Shown: positions 36,033-46,963, counted from the first letter of the stretch. The stretch: DNA of 64,000 nucleotides from Synechococcus sp. PROS-9-1 (GCF_014279775.1 NZ_CP047961.1:806001-870000), one strand, 5' to 3'. Translations and numbers: made by a program. The notes: generated by a model not told the origin, from the sequence alone.

Positions 36033-36662
36033 TCAGGGACTGATCGTTGCCTTCCCTTCAAGAATGAGTTGGCCTGCTTTGAGATGCGCATTTTGTATGT
36101 GAATGCCAGGATCCATCGGCAATAAAAATGATTTTCCTGTTTCGAGATGGGTGATCTCGATGGTGCCCTCTGCGGCCTGAAGACGAAACCGAGCGCGAAC
36201 AGGATCTTGCGTTGCAATCACGGCAGCCTGCAATTCCAATAAGTCGTCGTCGATGCTCAATGAACGGAGAGGCGTCAGCCCCATCAATTGCTCACTGAGG
36301 AGATCTCCCAGCCACCTCCAACGATCATTGGCGAGAGTGCGATTGAGATCGATTCCGCTTAAGACAACTTCCCCATCAATGTTGAAGGGATGGGAGAGCT
36401 GAATCGGCTGGCCAGGATGGGAGGGATTGATGTGTGCTCGAAGGGCACCCGTTTTGAGCTCAGCACGCAGAAGGGGGAGTTTCTGAAAACTCACTTTGCG
36501 GGCCGTCAAGGACACACCATCCAGCTTGCCCCGTAGCAGTTGTAAAGCTGAACCTTGCAGGTTCAGCTTTAACTCACCTACGTCATCGCATTGACTGCGT
36601 ATCCAAATCTGCAATCCATTGGAGAGCAGTTGAAGCAGCGGGCCAGAGCTAGTTGCATTCAT
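36033..36662 (-). CDS. DUF2993 (LmeA-like) protein
   Basis: A 209-residue protein resembling the DUF2993/LmeA family, whose mycobacterial member acts on lipid glycans and whose members are common in cyanobacteria. Beta-rich segments such as ELKLNLQGSALQLLRGKLDGVSLTARKVSF and LRAHINPS are typical. No obvious signal peptide is present, which is also usual in cyanobacterial members. ATG 36662 is chosen because it overlaps the stop of the preceding hydrolase gene (ATGA). The gene ends a four-gene - strand run starting at clpC. Confidence 0.75.
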   Translation of the reverse strand: MNATSSGPLLQLLSNGLQIWIRSQCDDVGELKLNLQGSALQLLRGKLDGVSLTARKVSFQKLPLLRAELKTGALRAHINPSHPGQPIQLSHPFNIDGEVVLSGIDLNRTLANDRWRWLGDLLSEQLMGLTPLRSLSIDDDLLELQAAVIATQDPVRARFRLQAAEGTIEITHLETGKSFLLPMDPGIHIQNAHLKAGQLILEGKATISP

Positions 36663-37534
36663 GGAGGGCATTCTGATCCCAGCCAGCGTTTTGCCACCAA
36701 CTCCGGCTGATCGATATGGGGAAGATGCCCGCAATTGGCAACCGCTTCCAGCTTGTCTCCCAATAAGTCCTGAGCAGCCCGTTTTTGAGGCGCGCGCAGA
36801 ATCCGATCTTGTTCACCCCAGAGCACATGCAGAGGCTGGTAGGGAAGTGGGGTACCACAACCGGCAAAGCCTCCGCTGCGGGCGAAGGACGCCAGGGAAC
36901 GCGCCCACCCAGGCACCTGGAGATGCAGGGATGCAATCTCAATTTCAGGGTCTCCAACGTTGCTGTCTGGATCGGCGAAGGCTTGTCTGCATAACCCTCG
37001 TCTGACGCCGGGTCTGCCTAGAAACCACACCCCAAGTTGGTCGAGCACCGGAGGCAGTGGCATCGGTTTGCCGTCCAGTCCTGCTGGAGCTAGAAGCAGC
37101 AAGCGGTTGATGCGCTGGGGATGCCGCCGCGCGAGTTCCATGGCAACAGATCCCCCCATTGATGCCCCGATCACACCGATGCCTTCGTCTGTTGGCAAGG
37201 TGTCGAGCAGGGCATCGAGATGGTTCAGCACCAGCTCAGGTCCATAGCTGGTTTGTTCTGGTCTAGGGCAGAACCCGAATCCGAATAGATCGGGAATGAT
37301 CAGCGTGTTGTTGGTTTTGAGCAGGGGCACCAAGCGTCGGAACTCCAGATGGGAGCTATCAAATCCATGCAGCAACAGCACCGGTGGCCCACTGCCCACT
37401 GTCACTACTGGGTAGTGGTCTGGCCCGATATCGGTGAAGGAGAGTTCCAACCAGTCCAAGCCTTGGAGCTGCTCACGGGCTAGAGGATCGAGAAGTGTGG
37501 AGGATGCGTTCTCGAGAATGCGCTTGCTGGTCAA
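36659..37534 (-). CDS. Alpha/beta hydrolase
   Basis: A 291-residue alpha/beta-fold hydrolase. The oxyanion-hole motif is LLLHGFDSSHLEF near residue 53, the nucleophile elbow GASMGGS near residue 123 (catalytic Ser), the acid is probably Asp in LWGEQDRIL near residue 238, and the catalytic His in NCGHLPHIDQPE near residue 270. Substrate unknown. The start is a TTG at 37534 overlapping the TGA of the alcohol dehydrogenase gene (TTGA), so translation is probably coupled; no other start precedes the conserved part. Confidence 0.9.
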   Translation of the reverse strand: MTSKRILENASSTLLDPLAREQLQGLDWLELSFTDIGPDHYPVVTVGSGPPVLLLHGFDSSHLEFRRLVPLLKTNNTLIIPDLFGFGFCPRPEQTSYGPELVLNHLDALLDTLPTDEGIGVIGASMGGSVAMELARRHPQRINRLLLLAPAGLDGKPMPLPPVLDQLGVWFLGRPGVRRGLCRQAFADPDSNVGDPEIEIASLHLQVPGWARSLASFARSGGFAGCGTPLPYQPLHVLWGEQDRILRAPQKRAAQDLLGDKLEAVANCGHLPHIDQPELVAKRWLGSECPP

Positions 37535-38664
37535 GCTTCAGTCTCCAGTGAAGGGCTCATGGAGCGACTGTCAGCGTCGGTACTCACGAGAGCTTCAAGC
37601 AGATCGGTCTCTGTGACTTCGAAGGGGAGATGGTGTAAGTCGGATCCTGGCCGGCAGGCGAAACTGCAAATGGCGCGCAAGTCATGCAACCCGGTTTCTC
37701 CAAGGCCAAGGTCTTGGAGCGTGACTGGGACTCCAAGCTGCTTGAGCAAGGGCAGAAGTTGACGACGGGATTGAGCAGCCAATTGATTCCCACCAAGGCG
37801 TTCTTCAAGTCGGAGCTGCACAAGGATGCCGAAGCCCACTTTTTCACCATGCAACCTGCCGTGACATGCCGGCAATTGCGTTAAGCCGTTATGAACCGCA
37901 TGGGCTGCCACCGTTCTGCACTGCGCGCCTCCAAGCCCACCGATCACACCGGCGGTAAGGCCACAAGCTTCAGCAACCCGTACCCAGGCCTCACTATCAG
38001 GATGCGAGATGGCATCAACGGCATCAATCAAGAGTTGATCGCGAAGCACCCTGGCCATTTGAACGGCCTGTTGGATGATTCCGTCTGTGCTGGATCCACT
38101 ACCTACGGAGGCTTCATACCACTTAGCGAGGGCGTCAGCGATGCCACTGGCCAGGGTTTGCGTTGGGGCTTGACGAATGAGCCCATGATCAAAAATCAAG
38201 AGATCTGGACAAGCATCGAGTGCCTCGTCGGAAACAAAGGCTCCATCTTGGGAATAAATGTTGGCAAGAGCTGTCCACCCTGCGCAGGTTGCGGCACTAA
38301 GAGGCACCGTGATGCAAGGAAGTTTGAGGCGACATGCCAAGAGTTTTCCTGCATCTAAAACCTTTCCTCCACCGGCTGCAATCACGCAATCGCAGGCCGC
38401 TTCCTTCAGAACAGCTTCAAGACGAATGAGGTCTTCCTCGCAGCAGTCGAAGTTGAGTTGGGCCTCCACAACTGTGAGATCTCTTGCAGTGAGATCGGCC
38501 TTTAGTCCAGCACGAATGGCTTGGGTTGCAGGGCTACGTCCAAGCAGTAAAGGTCTCTTACAGAGATCAGCAATGACAGGAAGGCTTTGTTGCCACGCAT
38601 GCCCTCCCCGGATGACCCGAGAAGGAGCGATGGCATGGGTATGACAAACCAACGACGTGGTCAT
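37531..38664 (-). CDS. Iron-containing alcohol dehydrogenase / glycerol dehydrogenase-like
   Basis: A 377-residue member of the group III metal-dependent dehydrogenases. The NAD-binding AAGGGKVLDAGK lies near residue 97, the metal ligands are Asp in GIADALAKWYE near residue 170 and His in HAVHNGLTQL and HGRLHGEKVG near residues 254 and 270. It is most like glycerol dehydrogenase (GldA/YbdH-type), but the substrate may be another small polyol or phosphate. It starts 7 bases after the clpC stop and overlaps the next gene, so it belongs to the clpC run. Confidence 0.85.
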   Translation of the reverse strand: MTTSLVCHTHAIAPSRVIRGGHAWQQSLPVIADLCKRPLLLGRSPATQAIRAGLKADLTARDLTVVEAQLNFDCCEEDLIRLEAVLKEAACDCVIAAGGGKVLDAGKLLACRLKLPCITVPLSAATCAGWTALANIYSQDGAFVSDEALDACPDLLIFDHGLIRQAPTQTLASGIADALAKWYEASVGSGSSTDGIIQQAVQMARVLRDQLLIDAVDAISHPDSEAWVRVAEACGLTAGVIGGLGGAQCRTVAAHAVHNGLTQLPACHGRLHGEKVGFGILVQLRLEERLGGNQLAAQSRRQLLPLLKQLGVPVTLQDLGLGETGLHDLRAICSFACRPGSDLHHLPFEVTETDLLEALVSTDADSRSMSPSLETEA

Positions 38665-38671
38665 GCTTGCC

Positions 38672-41254
38672 TCAAACCCCAGCGTTGGCCAGTTGGGGTG
38701 TTACTGGGGTGGAGGTGTTGAGGTGGCGAACAACCACTTTTTTGTCGTGGTCGATGTCCACTTCAGCAGAATCACCTTCCTTAATGCGGCCGGTGAGGAC
38801 TTCCTCCGCCAGGCTGTCTTCGAGAAGACGCATCACCGCACGACGTAAGGGCCTTGCTCCGTAAGCAGGGTTGTATCCCTCCTCGACAAGACGCTCTTTG
38901 AAGGCATTGGAGACCGTCAAGGTGATTCCCTTGTCGCCGATTCGAGCAAAGACCTCTTTGAGCATGATCTCCGCGATGTCTTTCACTTCCTCGCGATTGA
39001 GTTGACGGAACACAATGATTTCATCGAGACGATTAAGGAATTCAGGCCGGAAGTACTGCTTCAGTTCCTCATTTACAAGGGATTTAATCCTGTTGTACTG
39101 ATTCTCCTCGGCATTCTCACCAGAGAATTCGAAGCCCAGGCCGCCGCCTCCTTTTTCAATCACTTTCGAACCAATGTTCGAGGTCATGATGATCAAAGTA
39201 TTTTTGAAATCAACAGTCCTTCCTTTGGAATCGGTCAGGCGACCGTCTTCTAGAAGTTGCAGAAGCAAGTTGAAAACATCGGGATGGGCCTTCTCGATTT
39301 CATCAAAGAGCACAACGGTGTAAGGACGACGACGAACTGCTTCTGTGAGCTGTCCTCCTTCGTTAAATCCCACGTATCCCGGAGGAGAACCGATCAATTT
39401 GCTGACCGTATGTCTCTCCATAAATTCCGACATATCCAGACGGATCATCGCTTCTTCGCTACCGAAGAAGTACGCGGCTAGGGCTTTGGTGAGCTCTGTT
39501 TTGCCGACGCCTGTAGGGCCCGAGAAAATGAAGCTGGCAATAGGTCGATTGGGGTTTTTCAGGCCAACCCGCGCACGACGAATCGCCTTGGACACTGCCT
39601 TGACGGCTTCATCTTGTCCGATCAATCGCTGATGAAGAGTGTCCTCCATGTTCAACAATTTGAAGGACTCACTTTCTGTGAGCTTCTGAACTGGAACTCC
39701 AGTCCATGAGGCCACGATGTGTGCGATATCTTCCTCATCCACAACAGGAGTGGTGAGGAGTTGAGGTTGTGCTGTTGATCCTTCAGGTGCATCAGAGACC
39801 ACGGCTTCTCCCACTGCTGCCTCAGTGGTTTGAGCCTCATCACCAGTTTTGACGGGGGTTTCTTCTCTGCTGCTTTGCAGCAATGTTCGGATCTTTTCGC
39901 GCAACTCAACTTCTTTATCGCGTAGTTCTCCTGCGCGACTGAAATCTTGTTCGCGAACAGCGTCCTCCTTTTCCTTCTGGACGGCGCGGAGCTCTTTGTC
40001 GACTTCCTTGGCTGCAGGAGGCAGCTTGGAATTCAGCAAACGAACTCTGCTTCCAGCTTCATCAATCAGATCAATGGCTTTGTCTGGAAGGAAACGATCG
40101 GAGATGTAGCGATCCCCCAAGGTTGCAGCTGCGTCAAGGGCCGCGTCGGTGATTTTGAGGCGATGGTGCTGCTCGTAGCGCTCACGCAGTCCCCTCAGAA
40201 TTTCGATGGTTTCCGGAATGGAAGGTTCGCCCACCGTGACGGGTTGGAAACGACGTTCCAGAGCTGCATCGCGCTCAATGTGTTTGCGGTATTCATCGAG
40301 TGTGGTTGCTCCAATGCATTGGAGTTCACCTCGAGCCAACGCTGGCTTAAGAATATTTGCTGCGTCAATTGCACCTTCAGCTGCGCCAGCACCGATCAAG
40401 GTGTGAACTTCGTCGATCACCAAGATCACATTGCCGGCTGATTTGATCTCTTCCATGATCTTTTTAAGCCGTTCCTCAAACTCCCCGCGGTATTTGGTGC
40501 CGGCAACAAGCAAGCCGATGTCGAGGGTGAGAACTCGCTTCTCTTCAAGAATGTCTGGGATATCGCCTTGCTGAATCCGTTGGGCCAAGCCCTCGGCAAT
40601 AGCCGTTTTGCCAACGCCAGGTTCACCGATGAGAACAGGGTTGTTTTTTGTGCGACGGCCGAGGATTTGAATCACTCGGTCGATCTCTTTGTGGCGTCCC
40701 ACAACCGGGTCCAACTTGGCTTCAGTTGCCAATTGGGTGAGGTTCGTACCGAATTCGTCCAATGTTGGAGTTTTGGTGGACCCTTTGGCTCCACCGCCAC
40801 CACCAGCACCCACCTCAGCTGTTTCGCCGAGCATGCGAATCACTTGTGTACGCACCTTCGCCAGGTCGACTCCAAGATTTTCGAGCACTCGTGCTGCAAC
40901 CCCTTCACCCTCGCGAATGAGTCCTAAGAGGAGATGCTCAGTGCCGATGTAGTTGTGACCGAGTTGCCTTGCTTCTTCTAGAGAGAGTTCAAGGACACGC
41001 TTGGCACGGGGCGTGAAAGGGATTTCGACGGCAACGAAGCCGGATCCCCTGCCGATAATTTTTTCAACTTCAACACGAGCATCCTTGAGGTTGACCCCCA
41101 TCGACTTGAGCACTTTGGCGGCGACGCCAGTGCCCTCACCGATCAAACCCAACAAAATTTGCTCAGTTCCAACAAAGTTGTGGCCGAGGCGACGGGCCTC
41201 TTCTTGGGCCAACATGATCACCTTGATGGCCTTCTCGGTAAACCGCTCGAACAT
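38672..41254 (-). CDS. clpC: ClpC, HSP100 AAA+ unfoldase
   Basis: Hexameric ATPase that feeds substrates to ClpP and is essential in cyanobacteria. The 860 residues comprise two N-terminal Clp repeats (1-150), AAA-1 with [12 protein letters not shown] near residue 212, a UVR-containing middle region near residue 435 ([19 protein letters not shown]), and AAA-2 with [14 protein letters not shown] near residue 585 and [10 protein letters not shown]. The C-terminus has the [15 protein letters not shown] sensor-2 region. Both Walker motifs are intact. ATG 41254. The alcohol dehydrogenase gene follows after 7 bases. Confidence 0.97.
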   Translation of the reverse strand: MFERFTEKAIKVIMLAQEEARRLGHNFVGTEQILLGLIGEGTGVAAKVLKSMGVNLKDARVEVEKIIGRGSGFVAVEIPFTPRAKRVLELSLEEARQLGHNYIGTEHLLLGLIREGEGVAARVLENLGVDLAKVRTQVIRMLGETAEVGAGGGGGAKGSTKTPTLDEFGTNLTQLATEAKLDPVVGRHKEIDRVIQILGRRTKNNPVLIGEPGVGKTAIAEGLAQRIQQGDIPDILEEKRVLTLDIGLLVAGTKYRGEFEERLKKIMEEIKSAGNVILVIDEVHTLIGAGAAEGAIDAANILKPALARGELQCIGATTLDEYRKHIERDAALERRFQPVTVGEPSIPETIEILRGLRERYEQHHRLKITDAALDAAATLGDRYISDRFLPDKAIDLIDEAGSRVRLLNSKLPPAAKEVDKELRAVQKEKEDAVREQDFSRAGELRDKEVELREKIRTLLQSSREETPVKTGDEAQTTEAAVGEAVVSDAPEGSTAQPQLLTTPVVDEEDIAHIVASWTGVPVQKLTESESFKLLNMEDTLHQRLIGQDEAVKAVSKAIRRARVGLKNPNRPIASFIFSGPTGVGKTELTKALAAYFFGSEEAMIRLDMSEFMERHTVSKLIGSPPGYVGFNEGGQLTEAVRRRPYTVVLFDEIEKAHPDVFNLLLQLLEDGRLTDSKGRTVDFKNTLIIMTSNIGSKVIEKGGGGLGFEFSGENAEENQYNRIKSLVNEELKQYFRPEFLNRLDEIIVFRQLNREEVKDIAEIMLKEVFARIGDKGITLTVSNAFKERLVEEGYNPAYGARPLRRAVMRLLEDSLAEEVLTGRIKEGDSAEVDIDHDKKVVVRHLNTSTPVTPQLANAGV

Positions 41255-41444
41255 CTTGAGGGCCGTTAATGGTTAAACCAAGCTATCAGGGATAAAGGGT
41301 TGTTGTGATCACTCTCGATACCAACCCAGATCCCAGTAGTGATTTGGGGTGAGACCCTGAAAAAGTGTTAATCAATGCAGAAATGTAGTGCGGGTTTCTG
41401 TTCGATCAGGGCGGGTATCCCTACCAGCTGAGTGCTGAATTGAT

Positions 41445-41918
41445 TTAATTCAGTTTCATGTCTGTTTGCATCTCTAGCGACTGAATCAAGGCGTCCTTGC
41501 CGTCGCGGTAGTAGCGGTCCCGGCGACCAATGGTTTGGAAGCCAAATGCGCCGTAAAGAGCTTGTGCTCCCAGGTTGTCTTCGGCCACATCAAGAATGGC
41601 GTGTCGCGCCCCAGCGTTGGTGGCATCCAGCAGCAGCTGTTTCAAAACAGTGCGGCCGAGTCCGCGGCGCCGTTGCTCTGGTTCAACAGCAAGCAGAGTG
41701 ATTTGGAGTTCATCCAAAACAAGCCAGCCGCAGGCCACTGCCAACAATGTGTCTGCGCTAGCAGCAATCCCGATACAAAGTCGCTGAGGATCGCAGAGTT
41801 CTCGCACCCAATGGTCTGAAGTCCAAAGGCCATTGAGAGCTCGGGCATCGAGTTTCAGGCATGCCAAAGCATGCATTCGATTGAGCCGGATCGTTTGGGG
41901 GGAAGGGTTGAGAAGCAT
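41445..41918 (-). CDS. rimI: GNAT acetyltransferase, RimI-like
   Basis: A 157-residue GNAT-fold protein likely to acetylate the N-terminal alanine of a ribosomal protein. The acetyl-CoA loop is EPEQRRRGLGRTVLKQLL near residue 80, preceded by LLAVACGWLVLDELQITLLAV and followed by HAILDVAEDNLGAQALYGAFGFQTIGRRDRYYRDG, the RimI-like C-terminal pattern. The ATG at 41918 diverges from lysA by 11 bases. A 7-bp hairpin (CTGAATT/AATTCAG) spans the stop codon. Substrate specificity is not certain, since several GNATs share this pattern. Confidence 0.82.
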   Translation of the reverse strand: MLLNPSPQTIRLNRMHALACLKLDARALNGLWTSDHWVRELCDPQRLCIGIAASADTLLAVACGWLVLDELQITLLAVEPEQRRRGLGRTVLKQLLLDATNAGARHAILDVAEDNLGAQALYGAFGFQTIGRRDRYYRDGKDALIQSLEMQTDMKLN

Positions 41919-41929
41919 CGCTTCCTAGA

Positions 41930-43321
41930 TTGCCCCTATCGCCTATTCCTGACGACGCCTTGGCCACACCTTATGAATCCGGCTGTGATCCCGTCAGCCC
42001 CAATCGAAATCTGGCTCCCGTGTCGGCTGAGCTCGATGATCAGGGCCGTCTGATGGTGGGCGGCTGCCGCTTGAGCGAACTCGCAGAGCGATACGGCACG
42101 CCGCTTTACGTTCTTGATGAGCTCAGCATTCGCGCCTCGGCTCAGGAGTATCGCGAAGCCCTCAGGCGTCATTACCCCGGTGATTCCCTTGCCGTGTATG
42201 CATCTAAAGCCCATAGCTCACTCGCATTAACCGGCCTCGTGGCCTCAGAAGGGCTTGGCCTTGATGCCGTTTCAGCTGGAGAGCTGCTCACAGCGCTCGA
42301 TGGAGGCATGCCACCAGAACGCATGGTGCTGCATGGGAACAACAAATCTGTTGAGGAGCTCGCCCTCGCCTACAGCCATGGCGTGATGGTGGTCGCTGAT
42401 AACCAACACGATCTGGATTGCCTGGCTGAGCTCGTGCCTAAGGGCGGAGCACCAGTTCGCTTGATGTTGCGGTTCACGCCGGGGATCGAATGCCATACCC
42501 ACGAGTACATCCGTACCGGACATCTAGACAGCAAATTCGGGTTTGATCCCGATCAATTGCAGCCCGTGCTCACAGCGTTGGCAGGGTGTGCCTGGGCTCG
42601 TGTTGAAGGTCTACACGCGCACATCGGGTCGCAGATTTTTGAACTGGATCCGCATCGGGATTTGGCGGCTGTGATGGCTGATGCCCTCAAGTTGGCCCGT
42701 GAGCTCGGTCACCCAGTGCGTGATCTCAATGTCGGCGGCGGACTCGGAATTCGCTACGTCGAATCCGATGATCCTCCGTCGATCGATGCTTGGGTCAAGG
42801 TCGTGGCAGAAGCCGTGACCGTGGCCTGCCGGGAGCGCGGTCTTGAATTGCCGCGTTTGATGTGCGAGCCGGGTCGTTCACTGGTGGCTTCCAGTGGCGT
42901 GACGGTTTACACCGTGGGCGCGCGCAAGGTGGTTCCCGGCATTCGCACCTATGTCTCTGTTGACGGTGGGATGAGCGACAACCCGCGTCCGATCACTTAC
43001 CAGTCGCTTTACACGGCATGTCTTGCTGACCGCCCCCTGGCGCCGGCAGACGAAACCATCACCTTGGCTGGGAAGCACTGTGAATCCGGCGACGTGTTGC
43101 TCAAGGATTTGTCGTTTCCGTCTTGCTCCAGCGGTGAGGTGCTGGTGGTTTTGGCCACGGGTGCTTACAACCTCTCGATGAGCTCGAACTACAACCGGAT
43201 TCCGAGACCCGCTGCTGTGTTGGTGCATCAAGGAGAGGCTGAACTGATTCAGCGGCGTGAGCAGCCAGAGGATTTACTGCGTTATGACCTGATGCCAGAT
43301 CGCCTGCGCTCGTTACACTGA
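41930..43321 (+). CDS. lysA: Diaminopimelate decarboxylase
   Basis: PLP enzyme producing lysine from meso-diaminopimelate. The 463-residue fold-type III protein has the PLP-Lys in VYASKAHSS near residue 93, the HIGSQIFELDP loop near residue 226, the phosphate-binding GGGLGI near residue 268, and EPGRSLVASSG and CESGDVLLKD of the C-terminal barrel. No ATG lies before the conserved region; the first usable start is TTG 41930. It begins a long + strand run with cdaA, uppS, bioB and trhO. Confidence 0.94.
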   Translation: MPLSPIPDDALATPYESGCDPVSPNRNLAPVSAELDDQGRLMVGGCRLSELAERYGTPLYVLDELSIRASAQEYREALRRHYPGDSLAVYASKAHSSLALTGLVASEGLGLDAVSAGELLTALDGGMPPERMVLHGNNKSVEELALAYSHGVMVVADNQHDLDCLAELVPKGGAPVRLMLRFTPGIECHTHEYIRTGHLDSKFGFDPDQLQPVLTALAGCAWARVEGLHAHIGSQIFELDPHRDLAAVMADALKLARELGHPVRDLNVGGGLGIRYVESDDPPSIDAWVKVVAEAVTVACRERGLELPRLMCEPGRSLVASSGVTVYTVGARKVVPGIRTYVSVDGGMSDNPRPITYQSLYTACLADRPLAPADETITLAGKHCESGDVLLKDLSFPSCSSGEVLVVLATGAYNLSMSSNYNRIPRPAAVLVHQGEAELIQRREQPEDLLRYDLMPDRLRSLH

Positions 43322-43351
43322 GTTTGAAATTATGAGAGGTGCATAAACGGA

Positions 43352-44185
43352 ATGGCGGTGTTGCAACTTCGCCTGCTGATCGACGTTTTATGCGCCTCTG
43401 CTCTCGGTTTTCTTCTCTTCACGAGAGTCAACGAGCAGCGAACCCTTTGGCTGTTGAGGGGGTACCTGTTTCTCGTTGCTCTTGCGTGGTTCGTCAAGCG
43501 GTTCTTCAATCTCCCGCTTACATCGACGTTGGTCGATGCCTTGGTTCTTGCTTGTTCACTTTCTCTGGCCATTCTTTGGCAGGGCGAATTGCGCCGGTTG
43601 ATGGAGTTGCTCGGTACAGGGCGGCTCGCCGTCCTGTTGGGCAATCCGCAAAGCAAGCTCAGAGCTACCGCCAGCACCGTCGCTCAACTCACCGATGCTG
43701 CAGGTCGCCTGTCTAAGTCGCGCCGCGGTGCCTTGATGGTGGTGGATTTGGGGAGTGATTTGCGCCCGGAGGATTTCCTGAATCCTGGGGTCACCGTTGA
43801 CGCTCAGTTGAGCAGTGAATTACTTCTCAATTTGTTTGCCTCCGACACACCTCTCCATGACGGTGCCGTTGTGCTGAAGGGAAATCGCATTCTTTCTGCT
43901 GGCGTGATCTTGCCGCTGTCGCGTCAAGGCTTTAGTCGCTATGGCACAAGACACCTCGCGGCCTTAGGCATTACCGAACGCTTCGACCGCTGCATCTGTG
44001 TCGTGGTGTCTGAGGAAACAGGCACGTTGTCGCTCGCGAATCAGGGCAAGCTCGAACGTCCGATCACCAGTTCGCGTCTTCAGGATTTATTGACCGAGTT
44101 GATGGCGGCTCCGGTGGCATCAACCACAGCGAAAACAGGGTCTTCACGTAGCGTGAAAAATGCTTCCCAGGACTCATCGCTTTGA
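43352..44185 (+). CDS. cdaA: Diadenylate cyclase (CdaA/DisA_N)
   Basis: Synthesises the second messenger c-di-AMP from two ATP; in cyanobacteria it is linked to osmotic and night-time responses. The N-terminus has three hydrophobic helices (residues 8-75), then the DAC domain with [13 protein letters not shown] near residue 150, the metal-binding DGAVVL near residue 170 and [24 protein letters not shown] near residue 185. The canonical RHR triad reads RHL here. A polar Ser/Thr tail ends the protein. The gene overlaps uppS by four bases. ATG 43352. Confidence 0.9.
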   Translation: MAVLQLRLLIDVLCASALGFLLFTRVNEQRTLWLLRGYLFLVALAWFVKRFFNLPLTSTLVDALVLACSLSLAILWQGELRRLMELLGTGRLAVLLGNPQSKLRATASTVAQLTDAAGRLSKSRRGALMVVDLGSDLRPEDFLNPGVTVDAQLSSELLLNLFASDTPLHDGAVVLKGNRILSAGVILPLSRQGFSRYGTRHLAALGITERFDRCICVVVSEETGTLSLANQGKLERPITSSRLQDLLTELMAAPVASTTAKTGSSRSVKNASQDSSL

Positions 44186-44955
44186 GTCAACGCTTGGTCA
44201 CTAGTTCAGATGACGCTCGGATTGAGGCTTGTCCTGCCGAGATCAATCCTCAGCGTTTGCCAGCCCATGTGGCAGTGATCATGGATGGCAATGGACGCTG
44301 GGCCCAATCGAGGGGATTACCGCGTGTGATGGGGCATCGGGCAGGTGTTGAGGCCCTGAAAACCACCTTGCGTCGGTGCAGCGATTGGGGTGTGAAGGCT
44401 CTGACCGCCTACGCCTTCTCTACGGAAAACTGGTCTCGCCCAGGCGACGAAGTCAATTTTCTGATGACGCTGTTTGAGCGGGTGCTCGAACGCGAGCTTC
44501 AGGCCTTGGAGTCGGAGAGGGTGCGGATCCGTTTTCTTGGCGATCTGGAGCCCCTGCCGTCCCGTCTTCAGTCCTTGATCGAGGAAGCGACGAACCGCAC
44601 CGCGTTGAACGATGGAATTCATTTCAATGTCTGCACCAACTACGGAGGACGGCACGAGCTTGTTCTTGCAGCCAGGCGGCTTGCTGAACGGGCCGCAAGT
44701 GGGGAGCTTGAACCCTCCGCGATTGACGAGCACACCCTCGCTGCCGAACTGTTCACTGCCGGTGAAATCGATCCCGATCTCTTGATTCGCACCAGTGGTG
44801 AACATCGAATCAGCAATTTTTTGCTGTGGCAGCTTGCTTACGCTGAAATCCACGTCACCGATGTTCTCTGGCCCGATTTCGATCGTGAGGCCTTAGTGGG
44901 CGCGTTCTTGGATTACCAAAGCCGAACCCGTCGCTTTGGGGGGTTAGTGGTCTAA
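44182..44955 (+). CDS. uppS: Undecaprenyl diphosphate synthase (cis-prenyltransferase)
   Basis: Makes the C55 lipid carrier for peptidoglycan and other glycans. The 257-residue protein has the substrate motif [19 protein letters not shown] with the catalytic Asp near residue 35, GHRAGVEAL, the [12 protein letters not shown] block near residue 75 and the C-terminal [20 protein letters not shown] with DVLWPDF. The TTG start at 44182 overlaps the cdaA TGA (TTGA). Coupling with cdaA suits envelope growth control, but that link is inference. Confidence 0.96.
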   Translation: MSQRLVTSSDDARIEACPAEINPQRLPAHVAVIMDGNGRWAQSRGLPRVMGHRAGVEALKTTLRRCSDWGVKALTAYAFSTENWSRPGDEVNFLMTLFERVLERELQALESERVRIRFLGDLEPLPSRLQSLIEEATNRTALNDGIHFNVCTNYGGRHELVLAARRLAERAASGELEPSAIDEHTLAAELFTAGEIDPDLLIRTSGEHRISNFLLWQLAYAEIHVTDVLWPDFDREALVGAFLDYQSRTRRFGGLVV

Positions 44956-44961
44956 TCGCCG

Positions 44962-45981
44962 ATGCTCTGGGATCCTGAGGGTTCGAGGTTCTTCTCAGGG
45001 TTGATGACGGAAGCGGTTGAAGTGCGCCATGACTGGACGCGAAGCGAGATCGAAGCGCTTCTGGATCTTCCCCTGATGGATTTGCTTTGGCGTGCTCAGG
45101 GGGTGCATCGTGCGTCCAACCCTGGATATCACGTCCAGTTGGCCTCGCTGTTGAGTGTGAAAACCGGTGGTTGCGAAGAAGACTGCGCTTACTGCCCTCA
45201 ATCGATGCATCACAGCAGTGATGTCACTGGCCAGCCCGAATTGCAGGTTGCTCCTGTTTTAGAACGTGCCAAAGCGGCCAAGCAGGCAGGTGCGGACAGG
45301 TTTTGCATGGGCTGGGCTTGGCGTGAAATCCGCGAAGGTGCCCCATTCGACGCCATGTTGCAGATGGTGAGTGGCGTGCGTGCCTTGGGGATGGAAGCCT
45401 GCGTCACTGCCGGCATGCTCACCGATGACCAGGCGAAACGTCTCGCTGAAGCCGGTCTAACGGCCTACAACCACAACCTCGACACCAGTCCTGAGCACTA
45501 CGACAAAATCATCACCACACGGACCTTTCAAGAACGTCTGGAGACGCTTGAGCGGGTGCGTCAAGCGGGTGTGACCCTCTGCTGCGGCGGCATCATTGGC
45601 ATGGGGGAAACCGTGAAGGACCGGGCCTCGATGCTGCAGGTGCTGGCGTCGATCAACCCCCATCCGGAGAGCGTTCCGATCAACGCTTTGGTGGCGGTAG
45701 AGGGCACTCCGCTCGAGGAACTCCCCCCCATCGATCCCATCGAGTTGGTTCGCATGATTGCCGTCACGAGGATCCTGATGCCTGGCAGTCGGGTTCGCCT
45801 GAGTGCGGGTCGGGAACAGCTCAGCCAGGAGGCACAGATTTTGTGTTTGCAGGCTGGTGCGGATTCGATCTTTTATGGCGAAACGCTTCTCACGACTGGA
45901 AACCCGGCGGTGGAGGCTGATCGTGAGCTGCTTCGTACGGCCGGTGTAAAGGCCAACTGGCACTCCCCTGCGGCTGCCTAA
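44962..45981 (+). CDS. bioB: Biotin synthase
   Basis: Radical SAM enzyme inserting sulphur into dethiobiotin. The CX3CX2C cluster motif CEEDCAYC is at residues 71-78, and the second cluster ligands lie in [16 protein letters not shown] and [10 protein letters not shown] near residue 275. The 339-residue length is normal. It starts 6 bases after uppS, and its TAA shares its last base with the ATG of trhO, so the whole run is tightly packed. Confidence 0.96.
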   Translation: MLWDPEGSRFFSGLMTEAVEVRHDWTRSEIEALLDLPLMDLLWRAQGVHRASNPGYHVQLASLLSVKTGGCEEDCAYCPQSMHHSSDVTGQPELQVAPVLERAKAAKQAGADRFCMGWAWREIREGAPFDAMLQMVSGVRALGMEACVTAGMLTDDQAKRLAEAGLTAYNHNLDTSPEHYDKIITTRTFQERLETLERVRQAGVTLCCGGIIGMGETVKDRASMLQVLASINPHPESVPINALVAVEGTPLEELPPIDPIELVRMIAVTRILMPGSRVRLSAGREQLSQEAQILCLQAGADSIFYGETLLTTGNPAVEADRELLRTAGVKANWHSPAAA

Positions 45982-46928
45982 TGGGAGCTGCGATGGGAGC
46001 AAATGGGATCCAGGATGATCTGCTTGTTGCAGCGTTTTATGCCTTCACCCCGTTGGCTGAGACCGATCAACAGGAGCTGCTAACCGCTCTGCCTCCCCTG
46101 GCGCAGGCTGAAACCGTTCTCGGTTCGGTGTTGATCGCTGCTGAGGGTGTGAACGGCACGGTCTGTGGTCCTTCCTCGGGAGTGGAGCGATTGCTCGCGC
46201 TCCTACGCAGCCAACTTGCACTGGGTGATGCCCATTACGAATGCCTTGAGGTAAAGCGCAGCTGGAATCCCGATCAAGTGTTTCGTCGCTTTAAGGCCAG
46301 GAGCAAGCGAGAGATCGTGACGCTTGGACAAGCTCAAGTGGATCCTCGAATCAGTGTTGGCACCTATGTGGATCCTCAAGACTGGAATGCCTTGATTGAT
46401 GATCCCGACACGCTGGTGATCGATGCGCGCAACACCTATGAGGTGGCGATCGGCAGTTTTGCAGGGGCCTTGAATCCGCAAACGGAAAGTTTCCGGGACT
46501 TTCCTGACTGGGTGGATCAGGAGCTTCGCCCTCGCATTGAGCGAGAGGGACCTCAGCGGATTGCGATGTTTTGTACCGGAGGCATCCGCTGTGAAAAGGC
46601 CAGCAGTTTTCTGCAACAGCAGGGCTTTGGCGAAGTCCATCATTTGCGTGGAGGCATTCTTCGCTATCTCGAAGAGGTTCCAGAGCAGAACAGCCGTTGG
46701 CGAGGGGAGTGTTTCGTGTTTGATCAACGCGTTGCGCTCAACCATCAGTTGGAACGAGGTGACTACTGCCTATGCCATGCCTGCGGTTTGCCGGTTTCCT
46801 CGGAGCAGCAGACCTTGCCGAGCTACATCAAGGGCGTGCAGTGTTTGCATTGCATCGATCAATTCACAGATGCAGATCGCCGCAGATTTGCCATGCGCCA
46901 ACAGCAGATCGACCAGCTTCAGGCCTAG
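45981..46928 (+). CDS. trhO: tRNA uridine(34) hydroxylase, rhodanese family
   Basis: A 315-residue TrhO (YceA/UPF0176) protein, which hydroxylates wobble uridine in some tRNAs. An N-terminal acylphosphatase-like domain (LLIAAEGVNGTVCG near residue 55) precedes a rhodanese domain with DARNTYEVAIGSF near residue 153 and the active-site Cys in MFCTGGIRCEKASSF near residue 198. A Cys-rich tail (CLCHACG... CLHC) could bind zinc. ATG 45981 shares one base with the bioB stop. Confidence 0.93.
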   Translation: MGAAMGANGIQDDLLVAAFYAFTPLAETDQQELLTALPPLAQAETVLGSVLIAAEGVNGTVCGPSSGVERLLALLRSQLALGDAHYECLEVKRSWNPDQVFRRFKARSKREIVTLGQAQVDPRISVGTYVDPQDWNALIDDPDTLVIDARNTYEVAIGSFAGALNPQTESFRDFPDWVDQELRPRIEREGPQRIAMFCTGGIRCEKASSFLQQQGFGEVHHLRGGILRYLEEVPEQNSRWRGECFVFDQRVALNHQLERGDYCLCHACGLPVSSEQQTLPSYIKGVQCLHCIDQFTDADRRRFAMRQQQIDQLQA

Positions 46929-46963
46929 TGCTTCAGTGGCCATGACTTGCTTTCAGGCTTCGT

